Below are positions 60,902 through 64,000 of a stretch of 64,000 nt of DNA, in pieces. Position 1 is the first letter of the stretch. Each line of letters opens with the position of its first letter. The position numbers and the translations under genes were made by a program. The notes beneath the pieces were generated by a model. It did no database searches, was not told the DNA's origin, and saw only the letters and a list, made by a program, of their open reading frames with translations. The stretch comes from Bordetella parapertussis (GTDB lineage Bacteria > Pseudomonadota > Gammaproteobacteria > Burkholderiales > Burkholderiaceae_D): the NCBI GenBank assembly GCA_945866125.1, contig CAMBFZ010000004.1:1-64000 (forward strand), in the 5' to 3' direction.

Positions 60902-63613
60902 ATGTCTCGCAAACCACTCAACGTGCTTAAAGAATTTAAAATTTCTGCGACCAAAAAAGGCAAATTTCACTCGCTGCCTGCGCTGCAAAAAACACTTGGC
61001 GTCAACATTGATCGTCTGCCTATCTCGATTCGTATTGTGCTTGAATCCGTGCTGCGTAATTGCGATGGCAAAAAAGTCACCGAAGAGCATGTGCGCCAAC
61101 TCGCCAACTGGAAACCGAAAGCAGCCCGTACCGACGAGATCCCTTTCGTCGTTGCTCGTGTCGTGTTGCAAGACTTTACTGGCGTGCCTTTGTTGGCTGA
61201 CTTGGCCGCGATGCGCGGTGTCGCCTCCAAGATGCACAAAAACCCCAAAAATATCGAGCCGCTGGTGCCAGTCGATCTGGTTGTAGATCACTCGGTACAG
61301 ATCGATCACTTCCGCGAAAAAAATGCACTCGATCTGAACATGAAACTCGAGTTCCAGCGTAATAACGAACGCTATCAGTTCATGAAATGGGGTATGCAGG
61401 CATTCGATACCTTCGGTGTGGTGCCTCCTGGTTTTGGTATCGTCCATCAGGTTAACCTTGAGTATCTGGCGCGCGGCGTGCACAACAAAGACGGCGTTTT
61501 TTACCCCGACACGTTAGTTGGCACCGACTCCCACACCACCATGATCAACGGCATTGGCGTTGTCGGCTGGGGTGTGGGCGGCATTGAAGCCGAAGCCGGC
61601 ATGCTGGGCCAGCCGGTTTATTTCCTCACGCCTGACGTGGTCGGCGTAAACCTCACCGGCATGCTGCGCGAAGGCGTGACTGCCACCGATCTGGTGCTGA
61701 CCATTACCGAACTGCTGCGTAAAGAAAAAGTCGTCGGCAAGTTTGTCGAATTTTTTGGCGAAGGCACCCGCACCTTGTCACTGACCGACCGCGCTACCAT
61801 CGCCAACATGGCGCCCGAATACGGCGCAACCATGGGCTTTTTCCCGGTGGACGAAGCCACGATCGATTACTTCCATGGCACCGGTCGCACCAAGGCCGAG
61901 ATTGATGCGTTTTCTGCTTATTTCAAAGCACAGAAACTATTTGGCGTGCCCAAAGTCGGCGACATCGATTACAGCAATGTGGTGCAGCTTGATCTGTCGA
62001 AAGTTGCCCCGTCACTCGCCGGCCCGAAGCGTCCGCAAGACCGTATCGAGATCGGGAATGTCAAAGCCAATTTCAAAGAATTGTTTGCGTTGCCGGTCGC
62101 CGAAAATGGCTTCAATAAAAAGCCGGAAGACCTCGACGCGGAATACACCAATTCGGATGGCGTCAGAGTGATGAATGGTGATGTGCTGATTGCAGCCATC
62201 ACCTCCTGCACCAATACCTCGAACCCGAGCGTGCTGTTGGCCGCCGGCCTGCTGGCTAAAAAAGCAGTCGCTGCCGGTCTTACCGTCGCACCACACATCA
62301 AAACCTCGCTGGCACCGGGCTCACGCGTGGTGACCAAATACCTCGAAGCTGCGGGTCTTTTGCCCTACCTCGAGCAGCTCGGTTTTGGCGTAACCGCCTA
62401 CGGCTGCACTACCTGTATCGGCAACGCCGGCGATCTGACCCCCGCGATGAACGAAGCAATCGTCAAAAACGATATCGTTGCCTCGGCAGTTTTGTCGGGC
62501 AACCGTAACTTCGAAGCGCGGATTCATCCAAACATCCGCTCCAACTTCCTCGCATCGCCGCCACTAGTGGTGGCTTATGCGATCGCTGGCAATGTCACAC
62601 GCGACCTGATGACGGAGCCCGTTGGCAAAGGCAAAAACGGCAAAGACATCTATCTGGGTGACATCTGGCCAACCAGCGCTGAGATCGCCAAGCTGATGAA
62701 ATATGCGATGAACGCCAAAACCTTCAAAGCCAATTACGCCGACGTCAAAGGCGCACCGGGCAAGCTGTGGGAAGACATCAAAGGCGTGGCCGCAGGCGAA
62801 GTCTACAACTGGCCAACATCAACCTACATTGCTGAGCCACCGTTCTTCCAGGACTTCACAATGGAGCCCAAAGCAGCGGCCACCGGCATTGCCGGAGCAC
62901 GTGCGCTGGGCGTATTCGGCGATTCGATTACGACTGACCATATCTCCCCTGCCGGCTCGATCAAAGATTCCAGCCCAGCTGGCAAATGGCTGCTGGAGCA
63001 TGGCGTACTGAAAGCGGATTTCAATTCGTATGGCTCGCGTCGCGGCAACCACGAGATCATGATGCGCGGCACTTTTGCCAATGTGCGGATCAAAAATCTG
63101 ATGATTCCAGTCAAGCCGGATGGCTCACGCGTGGAAGGTGGCTTGACGGTACACCAGCCTAGCGGCAAAGAAATGTCCATCTACGATGCGGCGATGGCGT
63201 ATGTCAACGATGGCGTGCCAACGATGGTATTTGCCGGCGAAGAGTATGGCACCGGCTCCTCGCGCGACTGGGCTGCCAAGGGCACGCAGTTGTTGGGCGT
63301 GAAGGCAGTAGTGGCGCGTTCGTTCGAGCGTATTCATCGCTCCAACCTGGTGGGCATGGGCGTGTTGCCGCTGCAGTTCTTGGGCAAAGACGGTGTCGAA
63401 TCGCTTGGTATCACCGGCAACGAGAGCTTTGATTTGTTGGGCATCGAGCATGACATCAAGCCGCAACAGCAAGTCACGCTGGTCATCAAGCGCGCCAACG
63501 GCGAGACCCAGAAGGTCAAGCTGCTGCTACGTATCGATACGCCAATCGAGGTAGATTATTACCGTCATGGCGGGATTCTGCCGTTCGTGCTGCGCCAGCT
63601 GCTGGCGGCATAA
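60902..63613 (+). CDS. acnA: Aconitate hydratase A
   Basis: Isomerises citrate to isocitrate; 903 aa with [4Fe-4S] cysteines in AITSCTNTSNPSVLLAAG and YGCTTCIGNAGDL. Also GTDSHTTMINGIGVVGWGVG and the swivelling C-terminal domain with GDSITTDHISPAGSI and EEYGTGSSRDWAAKGTQLLG. AcnA/IRP type rather than AcnB. A good AAGGAGAG lies before the ATG. The 89-base gap upstream is AT-rich; no promoter is firmly called. Confidence 0.97.
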   Translation: MSRKPLNVLKEFKISATKKGKFHSLPALQKTLGVNIDRLPISIRIVLESVLRNCDGKKVTEEHVRQLANWKPKAARTDEIPFVVARVVLQDFTGVPLLADLAAMRGVASKMHKNPKNIEPLVPVDLVVDHSVQIDHFREKNALDLNMKLEFQRNNERYQFMKWGMQAFDTFGVVPPGFGIVHQVNLEYLARGVHNKDGVFYPDTLVGTDSHTTMINGIGVVGWGVGGIEAEAGMLGQPVYFLTPDVVGVNLTGMLREGVTATDLVLTITELLRKEKVVGKFVEFFGEGTRTLSLTDRATIANMAPEYGATMGFFPVDEATIDYFHGTGRTKAEIDAFSAYFKAQKLFGVPKVGDIDYSNVVQLDLSKVAPSLAGPKRPQDRIEIGNVKANFKELFALPVAENGFNKKPEDLDAEYTNSDGVRVMNGDVLIAAITSCTNTSNPSVLLAAGLLAKKAVAAGLTVAPHIKTSLAPGSRVVTKYLEAAGLLPYLEQLGFGVTAYGCTTCIGNAGDLTPAMNEAIVKNDIVASAVLSGNRNFEARIHPNIRSNFLASPPLVVAYAIAGNVTRDLMTEPVGKGKNGKDIYLGDIWPTSAEIAKLMKYAMNAKTFKANYADVKGAPGKLWEDIKGVAAGEVYNWPTSTYIAEPPFFQDFTMEPKAAATGIAGARALGVFGDSITTDHISPAGSIKDSSPAGKWLLEHGVLKADFNSYGSRRGNHEIMMRGTFANVRIKNLMIPVKPDGSRVEGGLTVHQPSGKEMSIYDAAMAYVNDGVPTMVFAGEEYGTGSSRDWAAKGTQLLGVKAVVARSFERIHRSNLVGMGVLPLQFLGKDGVESLGITGNESFDLLGIEHDIKPQQQVTLVIKRANGETQKVKLLLRIDTPIEVDYYRHGGILPFVLRQLLAA

Positions 63614-63697
63614 AGCCGGGATGGCATGATCGCGTGTGCGCGGCCATGCCATCCTGTCTACCGTATTTATAAATACTGACCAGATCAGGAGACTCGT

Positions 63698-63889
63698 ATG
63701 TGGAAAATTTTAGTAGCCTTCATTATCTTCGCCGCCGTCGCACTGACACTCGTCTTTAACATGGGCGACAAAATCGACATGCAAGGCGAATCCGGTGCAG
63801 GCAACGAACAGCATGCGCCTGCGGCGCCGGCCGCAGCACCTGCAAGCCCAGCAGCAGCACCGGCCGCACATGAACCAGAAAAGAAATAA
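63698..63889 (+). CDS. Small membrane-anchored Ala/Pro-rich protein
   Basis: 63 aa. Residues 3-21 are one membrane helix (WKILVAFIIFAAVALTLVF), then NMGDKIDMQGESG and an Ala/Pro repeat tail (AAPAAAPASPAAAPAAHE). CAGGAGACTC precedes the ATG and a strong terminator follows. It looks like a real short gene of unknown function, found after acnA. Confidence 0.75.
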   Translation: MWKILVAFIIFAAVALTLVFNMGDKIDMQGESGAGNEQHAPAAPAAAPASPAAAPAAHEPEKK

Positions 63890-63906
63890 AAATCAGGCTC
63901 GGTAAC

Positions 63907-63937
63907 AAAGCCCGGCATGATTGCGTGCCGGGCTTTT
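63907..63937 (+). terminator. Terminator of the acnA unit
   Basis: AAAGCCCGGCA (63907-63917) pairs with TGCCGGGCTTT (63926-63936), 11 bp, loop of 8, followed by T. The last 60 bases of the window show no feature I can support. Confidence 0.9.
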
Positions 63938-64000
63938 CCATTTGCTTGGCACTGCGCCTGCATCACATGCCCATGACAGGATCCATTAGAATCCGTAGTT

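Overview
The window is a slice of a Betaproteobacterial chromosome, most likely order Burkholderiales and probably Oxalobacteraceae (Herbaspirillum/Herminiimonas-like). The evidence is gene order: accA-tilS-lysC, hfq-hflX-hflK-hflC-hisZ-purA, ndk-rlmN-pilW-rodZ-ispG-hisS-yfgM-bamB-der, surE-pcm-nlpD-rpoS, and sdhCDAB-sdhE-gltA-sucA-sucB-lpd next to mdh and acnA. The family assignment is inference from synteny and protein character, not from a search. No rRNA operon, CRISPR array or insertion sequence was seen, and no gene-free stretch exceeds 300 bases.

Layout. Bases 1-690 are the edge of an integrated element: an incomplete P4-type tyrosine integrase points away from the 3' end of tRNA-Ser(GCU). 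Bases 870-6770 carry a leftward set lysC, tilS, accA, alkA, cysS. Bases 6960-8900 carry rightward ppiA, ppiB, lpxH. An AT-rich leader with inverted repeats then precedes an unrecognised 254-aa protein (9165-9929). Bases 9966-13931 hold leftward cysE, rlmB, rnr. tRNA-Leu(CAG) follows with a near-consensus promoter. From 14278 to 30675 a long leftward series covers purine synthesis (purA and a phosphoribosyltransferase), histidine regulation (hisZ), membrane protease control (hflKC), ribosome GTPases (hflX, der), Hfq, outer-membrane assembly (bamB), translation (hisS, rlmN), isoprenoids (ispG), cell shape (rodZ), a PilW-like lipoprotein and ndk.

Bases 30907-36047 point rightward: a Bax-inhibitor-1 family membrane protein, then a giant 1,426-aa protein. 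The giant protein has a Ser/Asn-rich N-terminus, degenerate helical repeats resembling SKWP (RipS-type) effector repeats, a low-complexity linker, and C-terminal ankyrin-like repeats. A sequence resembling a HrpL-type hrp box lies 57 bases upstream of it. This is the best candidate in the window for something undescribed: a type III effector-like protein inserted among housekeeping genes.

Bases 36059-43980 return to leftward housekeeping (rlmD, a PolB-like exonuclease, rpoS, nlpD, pcm, surE, dinG/yoaA), then a few small or secreted proteins and zapE. Bases 46416-63613 are a TCA-cycle district: lpd, sucB, sucA, gltA, sdhE, sdhBADC leftward; a GntR/HutC regulator; and, divergent, mdh, a CoA-ester lyase, a probable lysozyme inhibitor of MliC/PliC type, acnA and a small membrane protein. 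A TCTTATATAAGA palindrome between gntR and mdh, just upstream of a good sigma-70 promoter, suggests that the regulator controls mdh and itself.
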